A stretch of DNA of 64,000 nt from Pseudomonas thivervalensis. Its GTDB lineage: Bacteria > Pseudomonadota > Gammaproteobacteria > Pseudomonadales > Pseudomonadaceae. Made by a program: the position numbers and the translations under genes. Below the pieces are notes generated by a model. That model ran no database searches. It was given only the letters and a program-made list of their open reading frames with translations, and had not been told where the DNA came from. Below are positions 9,700 through 21,698 of this stretch, piece by piece (position 1 is the stretch's first letter; each line of letters begins with the position of its first letter). The stretch spans positions 113,124 to 177,123 of the forward strand of contig NZ_LHVE01000010.1 of assembly GCF_001269655.1 (NCBI RefSeq). Reading direction: 5' to 3'.

Positions 9700-9722
9700 G
9701 CGCCCCATAACAAGGAAACAGC

Positions 9723-10490
9723 ATGTCCAAGACCCAGTTGTTCGACCTCGACGGTAAAATCGCCTTCGTTTCCGGCGCCAGCCGTGGCATCGGCGAGGCC
9801 ATCGCCAAACTGCTGGCCCAGCAAGGCGCCCATGTGATCGTGTCCAGCCGCAAGCTCGACGGTTGCCAGCACGTGGCCGATGCCATCATCGCCGCGGGCG
9901 GCAAGGCCACCGCCATCGCCTGCCACATCGGTGAAATGGAGCAGATCAGCCAGGTGTTCGCCGGCATCCGCGAACAGTTCGGGCGCCTGGACATCCTGGT
10001 GAACAACGCCGCCACCAACCCGCAATTCTGCAACGTCCTGGACACCGACCTGGGTGCGTTCCAGAAAACCGTGGACGTGAACATCCGCGGCTATTTCTTC
10101 ATGTCGGTGGAAGCCGGCAAGTTGATGCGCGAGAACGGCGGCGGCAGCATCATCAACGTGGCGTCGATCAACGGCATTTCGCCGGGGGTTTTCCAGGGCA
10201 TCTACTCGGTGACCAAGGCCGCGGTGATCAACATGACCAAGGTCTTCGCCAAGGAATGCGCGCAGTTCGGCATCCGTTGCAACGCCCTGTTGCCGGGCCT
10301 GACCGACACCAAGTTTGCCTCGGCGCTGGTCAAGAACGACGCGATCCTGAAAACCGCCCTGGCGCAGATCCCCCTCAAGCGCGTGGCCGACCCGAGCGAA
10401 ATGGCCGGCGCGGTGCTGTACCTGGCGAGCGATGCGTCGAGCTATACCACGGGTGTGGCATTGAATGTGGATGGTGGGTTTCTGTCCTGA
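9723..10490 (+). CDS. SDR-family oxidoreductase
   Basis: 255 residues, a classical short-chain dehydrogenase. It shows the cofactor motif SGASRGIGEA (near 18-27), NNAA (near 98), and the active-site YSVTKAA, preceded by the catalytic serine in NVASING. The C-terminus DGGFLS is typical. AAGGAA lies just before the ATG. It probably forms an operon with the preceding phosphotransferase, suggesting oxidation of a hydroxyacyl intermediate. This pathway is inferred. Confidence 0.9.
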   Translation: MSKTQLFDLDGKIAFVSGASRGIGEAIAKLLAQQGAHVIVSSRKLDGCQHVADAIIAAGGKATAIACHIGEMEQISQVFAGIREQFGRLDILVNNAATNPQFCNVLDTDLGAFQKTVDVNIRGYFFMSVEAGKLMRENGGGSIINVASINGISPGVFQGIYSVTKAAVINMTKVFAKECAQFGIRCNALLPGLTDTKFASALVKNDAILKTALAQIPLKRVADPSEMAGAVLYLASDASSYTTGVALNVDGGFLS

Positions 10491-10524
10491 CAGCGGGCTC
10501 CATGACAGACCTGTGAAAATCCCC

Positions 10525-10613
10525 TGTGGGAGCGAGCTTGCTCGTGATAGCGCTGTATCAGGTCACACCAGTACTGCTGACCCACTGCTATCGCGAGCAA
10601 GCTCGCTCCCACA
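10525..10613. repeat. class A REPIN, copy 4
   Basis: TGTGGGAGCGAGCTTGCTCG paired with its inverse. It lies after the SDR gene and just upstream of the candidate IolR operators. Confidence 0.9.
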
Positions 10614-10639
10614 AGGGGATCTTCAGTAGCTATGGAAAT

Positions 10640-10682
10640 GAATATTTATTCCACTATTTGCAATTTGAGAATATTTATTCCA
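10640..10682. promoter_or_regulatory. candidate tandem IolR operators upstream of the dehydrogenase at 10726
   Basis: The 14-mer GAATATTTATTCCA occurs exactly twice, at 10640 and 10669, a 29-bp period. Each copy is a near match to GGAA-N6-TTCC, the site reported for the RpiR-type repressor IolR in Sinorhizobium. The iolC promoter in this window has two similar boxes (42871 and 42900), also 29 bp apart. Binding is inferred from this match. Confidence 0.6.
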
Positions 10683-10725
10683 TAAAGAACCCTTCTGACA
10701 ATAACAATTCAAAGGGCTCTTCCTC

Positions 10726-11841
10726 ATGCGCGAACTCGGCATCGGTCTGATTGGCACCGGCTTCATGGGCCGTGCCCATGCCTTGGCGTTCCACAATGCC
10801 AAGGCTGTGTTCGACCTCCCCCTGAACCTGACACTGGCGGCCCTGGCCGACGCCGATCCGCAGCGTGCCCGGCAATGCGCCCAGAGTTGGGGATTCGAAA
10901 CGGCCCACAGCGACTGGCAACGGCTGATCGATGACCCGAAGGTTCAGTTGGTCGCCATCACTACACCCAACCATTTGCACTTCCCGATGGCCATGGCGGC
11001 GTTGGCGGCGGGCAAGCCGGTCTATTGTGAAAAACCCCTTGCGGTGTCCCTGGAACAGGCCGAACAAATGCGCCAAGCGGCCAAGGCCGCCGGGGTGGTG
11101 ACGCGGGTCGGCTACAACTACCAGCACAACCCGATGATTCAACGGGCGCGGGAGATGATCCAACGCGGCGAACTGGGGCAGATCATCAGTTTCCAAGGCG
11201 AGTTCAGCGAAGACTTCATGGCCGATCCCGCCTCGCCGTGGTCATGGCGTTGCGAAGCGACCCACGCCGGTGGCGCACTGGCGGACCTGGGCAGCCACCT
11301 GCTGGCCATGGCCCGGCACTTGTTGGGCGATGTCGAGGCGGTGTGCGCCGACAGCCAGACCGTGCACCACCAACGCCCTGCCAGTGCCGGCAGTGCCGAA
11401 CAGCGGGCCATCGCCGTGGATGACCAAGTCCATGGGCTGCTGCGTTTCGCCAACGGTGCACGGGGCACGGTGAGCAGCAGTTGGCTCAAGCACGGCTACA
11501 AAAATCACCTGAGTTTCGAGATCAGCGGCACCCTCGGCACCCTGGCGTTCGATCAGGAACGACTGAATGAACTGCGCCTGTGTCGCGCCGGCCAGCCAGG
11601 CTTCCAGCGCCTGCTGGCCGGCCCGGACTTGCCCGGCTATGCCGCGTTCAGCCCGGCCGCCGGGCACCAGTTGGGGTATAACGAATTGAAGACGTTGGAG
11701 GTGCAGGAACTGGTCATGGCCCTCGCTGGCGAAGGTGCCAGCGGTACGGACTTCGACGAGGCCTGGGAAGTGGAGCGCCTGGCGGCGGCGATTCGCGTTG
11801 CGGCGCGGGAAGAACGTTGGGTGAAGGTCAGCGAGCAATAA
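10726..11841 (+). CDS. Gfo/Idh/MocA-family oxidoreductase (possible inositol or sugar dehydrogenase)
   Basis: 371 residues. The N-terminal Rossmann fold carries GLIGTGFMGRAHALAF; EKPLAVS near residue 105 is the conserved cofactor/substrate motif, and GGALADLGSHLL near 185 holds the usual catalytic Asp and His. This superfamily oxidises inositols, sugars and related polyols using NAD(P). It has no operon partner. The AT-rich upstream region carries two copies of a 14-mer resembling the IolR boxes of the inositol locus 32 kb away. It may therefore be an extra inositol (for example chiro- or scyllo-) dehydrogenase, which is inference. Confidence 0.85.
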   Translation: MRELGIGLIGTGFMGRAHALAFHNAKAVFDLPLNLTLAALADADPQRARQCAQSWGFETAHSDWQRLIDDPKVQLVAITTPNHLHFPMAMAALAAGKPVYCEKPLAVSLEQAEQMRQAAKAAGVVTRVGYNYQHNPMIQRAREMIQRGELGQIISFQGEFSEDFMADPASPWSWRCEATHAGGALADLGSHLLAMARHLLGDVEAVCADSQTVHHQRPASAGSAEQRAIAVDDQVHGLLRFANGARGTVSSSWLKHGYKNHLSFEISGTLGTLAFDQERLNELRLCRAGQPGFQRLLAGPDLPGYAAFSPAAGHQLGYNELKTLEVQELVMALAGEGASGTDFDEAWEVERLAAAIRVAAREERWVKVSEQ

Positions 11842-11874
11842 CTTGCTGAGCAAACCGCTCATGTGAACGGTTCT

Positions 11875-12007
11875 TGTGGCGAGGGAGCTTGCTCCCGCTG
11901 GGTTGCGCAGCAACCCCAGAGAGGCTGAATGCAATCAATCTGACACACCAGGGTGAATGGTTTTGGGGCTACTTCGTAGCCCAGCGGGAGCAAGCTCCCT
12001 CGCCACA
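11875..12007. repeat. class B REP doublet, simple form
   Basis: TGTGGCGAGGGAGCTTGCTC and its inverse bracket about 90 bases that contain a second inverted pair (GGGTTGCGCAGCAACCCC and GGGGCTACTTCGTAGCCC). It lies between two convergent genes. Confidence 0.88.
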
Positions 12008-12024
12008 GAGGGACTGTGTTCAAC

Positions 12025-13467
12025 CTAGAGAAGGGTTTGCAGTTCAACCAACCGCCCCGCCAACCCCTTAGCCTGGCTCGCCACATCAGTCACAGCAGTA
12101 CTCTCCCACCACATCCCCCGCAGTGGCGGGCCCATGGCGAACAAGCGGCTGGCCGGCTCGCCCTGCGCATCCAGCACCGCACCATCGGCACGCGCGGCGA
12201 TGCCCAAAGCCAGCGGCCCCGGTTGGATTAACCCTCGAACCAGCAACTGTTGCGGCAATGGCCGTGCAACCCGACGCCAGTCATATTCAATGCCGCTGGA
12301 GTTGATCAACGCGGCGCCCTGCACCACTTCCAATCCTGCCTCGCCCCGTCGGCGAACGCTGATGGCCACCGATCCTTCGGCGGACGCTGCCAGCCCCTTG
12401 AACGACGCCGCCTGGATCCGCAGCCGCCCTTCCCCATGCAGCCGCGCCACCAGCTCCGCGCTCAACGGCGGCGAGCGATGGTGATGACTCTCCCACCAGG
12501 GCCGTACATGCCGTACGAACTGGCGGCGCTGCACATCGCTGGCCTGGTTCCACAAGCGCCCGATGTGCGCGCGCACGGTGTCCAGCGGCGCTTGCCAATC
12601 GATCCCTTGGGCTTGGGCCTGGCGACATTGCTCGCGCAGGGCCCGCATCAATTGGCGGGGAGAACGCAGGTTGTGATCTTCGGCGAGGAAATCCACCCAG
12701 GCGGGTGGCTGACGGCGCACATGGGGCAGCAGGCCGTGGCGGGAAAACACTTCGATCGGCCCGCGGTGGCCGGCCTGTTCCAGGGACACGACGGCATCGA
12801 CCATGGTCAGCCCCGAGCCGATGATCAGCACCGTGGACTGTGGGTCGAGCTGGCGCATCGCAGCCACATCCCAAGGGTCGAGGGCTGCGGCATTCAAGCC
12901 GCTGGATTCGGTTTGCGGGGTGCGCGCCGCCGGGAACATGCCCGTGGCCAGCACCGCGAAACGGCCACGCAAGACTTGGCCGTCGTCCAGCGTCAGCGTC
13001 ACGGCATCGTCGGCAAGTCGCAAGTCCACAGCCTCGCCGCGCACGTGCTCGGCGGTCGAACCGTTTTGTGCGCCCAACACGCGAGCCTCGGCCAGGCGTT
13101 GCTGCGCATAGAGGCCAAACATCCCCCGGGGTGGGAACAACTCGCTGATGGGCACGTGCTGCTGATCCGACTCGGGCCAGCCGCCGGCCTCAATGAACTC
13201 AGTGAGCCATTGAGTCAGGTCATCGGCGTTGTCCGGGTCGACGCTCATGCGCGCCGCGTTGCCGTTCAAGGTGTGGCCCAGTTCCACGGCGCTGTAGGCC
13301 TCGCCCCGGCCCAGCTCACTGCGCGGCTCGACGATCAGCACCTCGCGCCGACCGGGCAGGCGCAGCAACTGCGCGGCCAGCATGGCACCACTCAGGCCGC
13401 CGCCGATGATCAGGATGTCGGCTTCGCGGATGAGGCCGCTGCCCTGTCGCTCTGGCGCTGTGTCCAT
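12025..13467 (-). CDS. FAD/NAD(P)-binding protein (FAD_binding_9-like)
   Basis: 480 residues. The N-terminal dinucleotide fold is clear (DILIIGGGLSGAMLA near residues 17-31), followed by EPRSELGRGEAYS and a second nucleotide-binding stretch (VLIIGSGLTMVDAV near 210). This arrangement is that of the FAD-NAD(P)-binding family related to YdhS. The enzyme's substrate is unknown. GGGAGAAG precedes the ATG. The gene starts 21 bases after the XRE-cupin regulator on the same strand, so they are probably co-transcribed. Confidence 0.8.
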   Translation of the reverse strand: MDTAPERQGSGLIREADILIIGGGLSGAMLAAQLLRLPGRREVLIVEPRSELGRGEAYSAVELGHTLNGNAARMSVDPDNADDLTQWLTEFIEAGGWPESDQQHVPISELFPPRGMFGLYAQQRLAEARVLGAQNGSTAEHVRGEAVDLRLADDAVTLTLDDGQVLRGRFAVLATGMFPAARTPQTESSGLNAAALDPWDVAAMRQLDPQSTVLIIGSGLTMVDAVVSLEQAGHRGPIEVFSRHGLLPHVRRQPPAWVDFLAEDHNLRSPRQLMRALREQCRQAQAQGIDWQAPLDTVRAHIGRLWNQASDVQRRQFVRHVRPWWESHHHRSPPLSAELVARLHGEGRLRIQAASFKGLAASAEGSVAISVRRRGEAGLEVVQGAALINSSGIEYDWRRVARPLPQQLLVRGLIQPGPLALGIAARADGAVLDAQGEPASRLFAMGPPLRGMWWESTAVTDVASQAKGLAGRLVELQTLL

Positions 13468-13488
13468 ACCGCTCTTCTCCCAGGGAAA

Positions 13489-14064
13489 TTAAATCACCAC
13501 GTTGCGTACGAATCTCGCCGCCACCGGGCCATCGTTGCGATAGGCATGGGGCTGGTTGCTGGCGAACATGAAGAACTCACCGACGCCTATGCGGCGCTCT
13601 TCGCTGCCCAGCAGCAACGTCAGGCAGCCTTCGAATACATAAAGTTGTTCACTCCATCCATCTGCGTCGCACTCGGAATGGTAATGCTCGCCCGGCTCCA
13701 GCCGCCATTCCCAGAGTTCTACCTCACGGCTGGCGGTGGCCTTGGCGAGCAATACAGCTTTGCTGCCTGGGATCACACCGGCCCAGACCAGTTCGTTGAT
13801 GCGGCTCGGGTCGCGGGCTTCGGGGGCCTGGATCAAATCGCTGAAGGCGACATCGAGGGCTTCGGCGACCCGGTCCAAGGTCGTCAGGCTGACGTTCTTT
13901 TCGCCGGCCTCGATAGCCACCAGCATTCGCCGGCTGACCCCCGACAGCTCGGCCAGCGCCGTCTGGCTGAGCTCGGCGGCGTGCCGCAGACGACGGACGT
14001 TCTGGCTGACGTGTTGCAGGACGGAGGCCCGCTGGCCGGATTCTTTGTGCACTATATTGCTCAC
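13489..14064 (-). CDS. XRE-family regulator with C-terminal cupin domain
   Basis: 191 residues from a GTG start. The helix-turn-helix covers about residues 12-70 (VRRLRHAAELSQTALAELSG, then VSRRMLVAIEAGEKNVS), followed by a cupin (ELWEWRLEPGEHYHSEC, then EQLYVFEGCLTLL). Such two-domain repressors usually sense a small metabolite in the cupin. No good ATG exists; one in-frame ATG at 14160 overlaps the divergent exporter. A perfect TATAAT lies at 14080-14085 on this strand, only about 15 bases from the GTG, so the transcript may be nearly leaderless. It likely controls itself, the FAD gene and the divergent EamA exporter. Confidence 0.8.
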   Translation of the reverse strand: MSNIVHKESGQRASVLQHVSQNVRRLRHAAELSQTALAELSGVSRRMLVAIEAGEKNVSLTTLDRVAEALDVAFSDLIQAPEARDPSRINELVWAGVIPGSKAVLLAKATASREVELWEWRLEPGEHYHSECDADGWSEQLYVFEGCLTLLLGSEERRIGVGEFFMFASNQPHAYRNDGPVAARFVRNVVI

Positions 14065-14136
14065 ATGGCAGGGTTGCGCATTATACTGCCCAACTTCGGG
14101 CGCATTGTGCGTCCGCCTCAAGTGGCGCGCAAGGTC

Positions 14137-15069
14137 ATGGCATCGGTGAATTCCCCACAAGCTTCCTCCCGCTTCTCAAGGTTCAGCAAGGCCGAATGCG
14201 TGTTGGTGCTGATTACCATGATCTGGGGTGGGACTTTCCTGTTGGTGCAGCATGCCATGACGGTCAGCGGGCCGATGTTTTTCGTCGGTCTGCGCTTTGC
14301 CGCCGCGGCCGCGTTTGTCGCGCTGTTCTCCTGGCGTCACCTGCGAGACCTGACGCTGTTCGAACTCAAGGCCGGCTGCTTCATCGGCGTGGCGATCATG
14401 CTCGGCTATGGCCTGCAGACCGTTGGCCTGCAAACCATTCCCAGCAGCCAGTCGGCGTTCATCACCGCGCTTTACGTGCCGTTTGTACCCTTGCTGCAGT
14501 GGCTGGTGCTGGGCCGTCGGCCGGGCTTGATGCCCAGCATCGGCATCATGCTGGCGTTCACCGGGCTGATGCTGGTGTCGGGCCCGGCCGGGGCCTCGCT
14601 GAACTTCAGCCCCGGTGAAATCGCCACGCTGATCAGCGCCATCGCGATTGCCGCCGAGATCATCCTGATCAGCGCCTATGCCGGCCAGGTCGATGTGCGT
14701 CGGGTGACCGTGGTGCAACTGGCGAGCACGGCGGTGCTGGCGTTCCTGATGGTCGTGCCGACCCAGGAAACGATCCCGGATTTCTCCCTGTTGCTGCTGG
14801 TCAGCGCCGTGGGCCTGGGCGCTGCCAGCGCAGCGATCCAAGTGGCGATGAACTGGGCCCAGAAAAGCGTCTCGCCGACCCGCGCCACGCTGATCTATGC
14901 CGGCGAACCGGTATGGGCCGGCATCGCCGGACGCCTGGCCGGCGAGCGGTTGCCGGCGATCGCGTTGTTCGGCGCTGCGCTGATCGTGGCGGCGGTGATT
15001 GTCAGTGAGCTGAAGACTCGCAGCAAAGGTGTTGTCGAGGTGGATGAGGGGCTTGAGCGGGAGCAGTGA
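14137..15069 (+). CDS. EamA/DMT-superfamily transporter
   Basis: 310 residues with about ten membrane helices in two EamA repeats (first repeat begins with LVLITMIWGGTFLLVQHAM; the second ends around RATLIYAGEPVWAGIAG, the conserved pair of motifs). It is an inner-membrane exporter or permease of metabolites. GTG codons at 14107 and 14122 are alternative in-frame starts, and no strong ribosome binding site distinguishes them. It is divergent from the XRE-cupin gene across about 70 bases, so that regulator probably controls it. Confidence 0.85.
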   Translation: MASVNSPQASSRFSRFSKAECVLVLITMIWGGTFLLVQHAMTVSGPMFFVGLRFAAAAAFVALFSWRHLRDLTLFELKAGCFIGVAIMLGYGLQTVGLQTIPSSQSAFITALYVPFVPLLQWLVLGRRPGLMPSIGIMLAFTGLMLVSGPAGASLNFSPGEIATLISAIAIAAEIILISAYAGQVDVRRVTVVQLASTAVLAFLMVVPTQETIPDFSLLLLVSAVGLGAASAAIQVAMNWAQKSVSPTRATLIYAGEPVWAGIAGRLAGERLPAIALFGAALIVAAVIVSELKTRSKGVVEVDEGLEREQ

Positions 15070-15098
15070 GGCCGGTTACCTGCGATGGTGATTGACCC

Positions 15099-15231
15099 TG
15101 TGGCGAGGGAGCTTGCTCCCGCTGGGTTGCGCAGCGACCCCAAAGAAGCCGAATGCAATCAACCTGACACACCGGGGTGAATGGTTTTGGGGCTACTGCG
15201 TAGCCCAGCGGGAGCAAGCTCCCTCGCCACA
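15099..15231. repeat. class B REP doublet, simple form
   Basis: Same structure as the element at 11875, differing at only a few positions. The rest of the 331-base gap to mrpA (15232-15400) shows no other clear feature. Confidence 0.88.
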
Positions 15232-15400
15232 GGAGTAAGGCGCGAGATTTCGTGCTGATTCCCAAGTTGTGTCCACTGAGCAAAACAACGCAAAGTCAGA
15301 AAACCCCACCTACTTTGTAGGATTCTGCGACACCCTCGCGGTTGGTGATCCGGAATACGCCACGTATGATCCCTCACAACCTTCCGCCGAATAGAAGCCT

Positions 15401-18324
<2,924 letters not shown>

Positions 18325-18325
<1 letters not shown>

Positions 18326-18669
18326 TGGAAGAAGTCATCGCAATCGCAATCGGCGTACTGGCCGCCTCCGGTGTCTGGCTGGTGCTGCGGCCACGGACAT
18401 TCCAGGTGGTCATGGGCCTGTGCCTGCTGTCCTACGGCGTCAACCTGTTCATCTTCAGCATGGGCAGCCTGTTCATCGGCAAGGAACCGATCATCAAGGA
18501 CGGCGTGCCCCAGGACCTGTTGCACTACACCGACCCGCTGCCCCAGGCCCTGGTGCTGACCGCCATCGTGATCAGCTTCGCCATGACCGCGCTGTTCCTG
18601 GTGGTGCTGCTGGCGTCCCGGGGCCTGACCGGTACCGACCACGTGGACGGTCGGGAGCCCAAGGAATGA
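18325..18669 (+). CDS. mrpC: Na+/H+ antiporter subunit C
   Basis: 114 residues, three membrane helices, related to NuoK. Typical motifs are VWLVLRPRTFQVVMGLCLLS near the start and DPLPQALVLTAIVISFAMTA near residue 72. It overlaps mrpA by one base and mrpD by four, indicating translational coupling. Confidence 0.93.
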
Positions 18670-20351
18670 TCTTGACGCCTCATCTGATCGCCGCGCCCAT
18701 CCTGCTGCCGCTGCTGACCGCCGCGTTGATGCTGATGCTGGGCGAGAAACACCGCCCGCTCAAGGCCCGGATCAATCTGTTGTCCAGCCTGCTAGGCCTG
18801 GGCATCGCCGTGCTGTTGCTGTACTGGACCCAGGACCAGGCCCTGCCCGCGTCCATTGGCGTATACCTGCCGGGAAACTGGCAAGCGCCGTTCGGCATCG
18901 TCCTGGTGGTCGATCGCCTGTCGGCGCTGATGCTGGTCCTGACCGGCATCATCGGCGTCAGCGCCCTGCTCTTCGCCACGGCCCGCTGGGACCGCGCCGG
19001 CGCCAGTTTCCATGCGTTGTTCCAGATCCAGTTGATGGGCCTCTACGGCGCCTTCCTCACGGCGGACCTGTTCAACCTGTTCGTGTTCTTCGAGGTACTG
19101 CTGGCGGCCTCCTACGGCTTGATGCTGCACGGCTCGGGTCGGGCGCGGGTGTCATCGGGCCTGCATTACATTTCCATCAACCTGTTGGCCTCGTCGCTGT
19201 TCCTGATCGGCGCTGCGCTGATCTATGGCGTCACCGGCACGTTGAACATGGCCGACCTGGCCCTGAAAATCCCGCTGGTGCCGGAGGCCGACCGCGGCTT
19301 GCTGCACGCCGGCGCAGGCATCCTCGCGGTGGCGTTCCTGGCCAAGGCCGGCATGTGGCCGCTGAACTTCTGGCTGGTGCCGGCCTACAGCGCTGCCAGC
19401 GCACCGGTGGCGGCGCTGTTTGCGATCATGACCAAGGTCGGTATCTACACGATCCTGCGCCTGTGGACGCTGCTGTTCTCCGGCCAGGCCGGCGCCTCGG
19501 CGTATTTCGGCGCCGATTGGCTGGTCTACGGCGGCATGGCGACCATCGTCTGCGCCGCCATCGCCATTCTCGCGGCCCAACGCCTGGAGCGCATGGCGAG
19601 CCTGAGTATCCTGGTCTCGGCCGGGATCCTGTTGTCGGCCATCGGCTTCGCCCAACCGAACCTGGTGGGTGCGGCACTGTTTTACCTGGTGAGTTCGACC
19701 CTGGCACTCTGCGCGCTGTTCTTGCTGGCCGAGCTGATCGAACGTTCGCGCTCGGCCAATGAATTGTCCCTGGACGACGACTTCGACACGTTGCCGCGAC
19801 CGCTGGAATCCCTGCAGCCGCCCAAGGGCATCAACCTCGATGACGAGCAGAAAGCCGTGGTCGGGCAAGTGATTCCCTGGACCATGGCGTTCCTGGGCTT
19901 GAGCTTTATCTTCTGTGCGCTGTTGATCATCGGCATGCCGCCGCTCTCGGGGTTCATCGGCAAGCTGAGCCTGCTCAGTGCCTTGCTCAATCCCCAAGGG
20001 TTCGGCGCCAGCGCCGGGGCGCCGATGTCGAACCAGGCGTGGGGCTTGTTGGCGTTGTTGATCCTGTCGGGGCTGGCCTCGTTGATCGCGTTCTCGCGCC
20101 TGGGCATCCAGCGCTTCTGGACGCCCCAGGAACGCCCGTCACCGTTGCTGCGGCCGTTCGAATGCCTGCCGATCGTCGTGCTGCTGGGCCTGGGCATCGC
20201 CCTCACCTTCAAGGCCGAGCCGTTGCTGCGCTATACCCAATCCGCCGCCGACGCGCTGAACACGCCGGAACATTACGTGATGTCGGTACTCGCCACCCGC
20301 GCCGTGCCCAACCCTGAAGCCCGCGCCGCGTTGCAGGAGGTGCAGCCATGA
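18666..20351 (+). CDS. mrpD: Na+/H+ antiporter subunit D
   Basis: 561 residues, a NuoM/N-like proton-translocating subunit. It contains DLFNLFVFFEVLLAASYGL and KAGMWPLNFWLVPAYSAAS, the conserved glutamate and lysine helices. The ATG at 18666 overlaps the mrpC stop by four bases and is clearly the start, although the open frame extends further upstream. The end overlaps mrpE. Confidence 0.93.
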   Translation: MILTPHLIAAPILLPLLTAALMLMLGEKHRPLKARINLLSSLLGLGIAVLLLYWTQDQALPASIGVYLPGNWQAPFGIVLVVDRLSALMLVLTGIIGVSALLFATARWDRAGASFHALFQIQLMGLYGAFLTADLFNLFVFFEVLLAASYGLMLHGSGRARVSSGLHYISINLLASSLFLIGAALIYGVTGTLNMADLALKIPLVPEADRGLLHAGAGILAVAFLAKAGMWPLNFWLVPAYSAASAPVAALFAIMTKVGIYTILRLWTLLFSGQAGASAYFGADWLVYGGMATIVCAAIAILAAQRLERMASLSILVSAGILLSAIGFAQPNLVGAALFYLVSSTLALCALFLLAELIERSRSANELSLDDDFDTLPRPLESLQPPKGINLDDEQKAVVGQVIPWTMAFLGLSFIFCALLIIGMPPLSGFIGKLSLLSALLNPQGFGASAGAPMSNQAWGLLALLILSGLASLIAFSRLGIQRFWTPQERPSPLLRPFECLPIVVLLGLGIALTFKAEPLLRYTQSAADALNTPEHYVMSVLATRAVPNPEARAALQEVQP

Positions 20352-20836
20352 AGCGCCTGTTTCCCGCCCCGTGGCTGTCCCTGGCGCTGTGGTTGCTGTG
20401 GCTGGTGCTGAACGTCTCCGTCAGCGCCGGCCATCTGCTGCTGGGGGCAGCGTTGGGCTTCCTGGCGCCGTTGATGATGCGCCCGTTGCGACCACGCCCC
20501 ATCCGTATCCGCCGGCCCTGGGTGGTGTTGCGCCTGTTCCTGCGGGTGGGCCGAGACGTGCTGGTGTCCAACCTGGCGGTGGCCTGGGGGGTGCTGAACG
20601 CCGGGCGCCGTCCGCCTCGCTCGCGGTTCATCAAGGTGCCACTGGACCTGCACGACGCCAACGGCCTGGCCGCGCTGTCGATGATCACCACGGTGATCCC
20701 CGGGACCGTCTGGTCGGAACTGGCCCTCGACCGCAGCATCCTGTTGTTGCATGTGTTCGACCTGGAAGACGAGGCGTCATTCATCGCGCACTTCAAGGCC
20801 ACCTACGAGCGCCCCTTGATGGAGATTTTCCAATGA
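20348..20836 (+). CDS. mrpE: Na+/H+ antiporter subunit E
   Basis: 162 residues with two N-terminal membrane helices and a conserved cytosolic region (KVPLDLHDANGLAALSMITT, then VIPGTVWSEL). This is the Mrp subunit E family (MNHE). It overlaps both neighbours by four bases. Confidence 0.93.
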   Translation: MKRLFPAPWLSLALWLLWLVLNVSVSAGHLLLGAALGFLAPLMMRPLRPRPIRIRRPWVVLRLFLRVGRDVLVSNLAVAWGVLNAGRRPPRSRFIKVPLDLHDANGLAALSMITTVIPGTVWSELALDRSILLLHVFDLEDEASFIAHFKATYERPLMEIFQ

Positions 20837-21111
20837 GCCCGCTGCTGTCCAATGCGATCCTGTTGAGCCTGTTCCTGTTCTCCCTGGCGATGGTGTTGAC
20901 CCTGTGGCGGCTGTTCAAGGGCCCGTCGGCCCAGGATCGGGTATTGGCCCTGGACTACCTGTACATCGTGGCGATGCTGATGATGCTGGTGCTGGGCATC
21001 CGTTATGCCAGCGACACCTATTTCGAGGCGGCGCTACTGATCGCCCTGTTCGGCTTTGTCGGCTCGTTTGCCCTGGCCAAGTTCCTGTTGCGTGGCGAGG
21101 TGATCGAATGA
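20833..21111 (+). CDS. mrpF: Na+/H+ antiporter subunit F
   Basis: 92 residues, three membrane helices. The conserved loop FKGPSAQDRVLALDYLY near residue 28 is diagnostic of MrpF. It overlaps mrpE and mrpG by four bases. Confidence 0.93.
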   Translation: MSPLLSNAILLSLFLFSLAMVLTLWRLFKGPSAQDRVLALDYLYIVAMLMMLVLGIRYASDTYFEAALLIALFGFVGSFALAKFLLRGEVIE

Positions 21112-21461
21112 CTGGCGAACTGTCGATGTGGGTGGAAATCCCGGTGGCGATCCTGCTGGTGCTCGGCAGCTTCTTCGCCCTGGCTGGAGCGATCGGTCTG
21201 GTACGGCTGAAGGACTATTTCCAGCGCATGCACCCACCGGCCCTGGCCTCCACGCTGGGCGCCTGGTGCGTGGCCCTGGCCTCGATTGTGTATTTCTCGG
21301 CGCTCAAGTCAGGACCGGTGCTGCATGCCTGGCTGATCCCGATCCTGCTGTCGATCACGGTACCGGTGACCACCCTGCTGCTGGCCCGGGCGGCACTGTT
21401 CCGCAAGCGCATGGCTGGGGATGATGTGCCGGCAGAGGTGAGCAGCCGCCGTACCGACTGA
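21108..21461 (+). CDS. mrpG: Na+/H+ antiporter subunit G
   Basis: 117 residues, three membrane helices. GAIGLVRLKDYFQRMHPPA near residue 28 and TVPVTTLLLARAALFRK near 85 are the family signatures. Last gene of the operon; a composite REP follows 26 bases later. Confidence 0.93.
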   Translation: MTGELSMWVEIPVAILLVLGSFFALAGAIGLVRLKDYFQRMHPPALASTLGAWCVALASIVYFSALKSGPVLHAWLIPILLSITVPVTTLLLARAALFRKRMAGDDVPAEVSSRRTD

Positions 21462-21487
21462 CAGGTATCTCAAGCCGGTACAGCTTT

Positions 21488-21670
21488 TGTGACGAGGGAG
21501 CTTGCTCCCGCTGGGGTGCGCCCTGTAGGAGCTGGCGAAGCCTGCGATCTGTTGATCTTGATCTTTCGCTTGCGATTCAATTGACTGGGACAAGATCGCA
21601 GCCTCGTTGCACTCGTCAGCTCCTACACAGCTCCTACACAAGCCCAGCGGGAGCAAGCTCCCTCGCCACA
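21488..21670. repeat. composite REP: class C element inside a class B doublet
   Basis: Outer arms are class B (GACGAGGGAGCTTGCTCCCG and inverse). Between them, 21524-21640, sits a class C pair (TGTAGGAGCTGGCGAAGCCT on the left, TCCTACA repeats on the right) in place of the normal class B centre. Confidence 0.88.
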
Positions 21671-21698
21671 ACTGTGTTCGGTCGGGTGACGGAGTCAG

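Noticed and set aside
12250..15069. 939-residue open frame across the antisense of the FAD and XRE genes into the EamA gene
   Set aside because: Only the last 310 residues look like a protein (EamA). The rest is the antisense of GC-rich genes on the minus strand.
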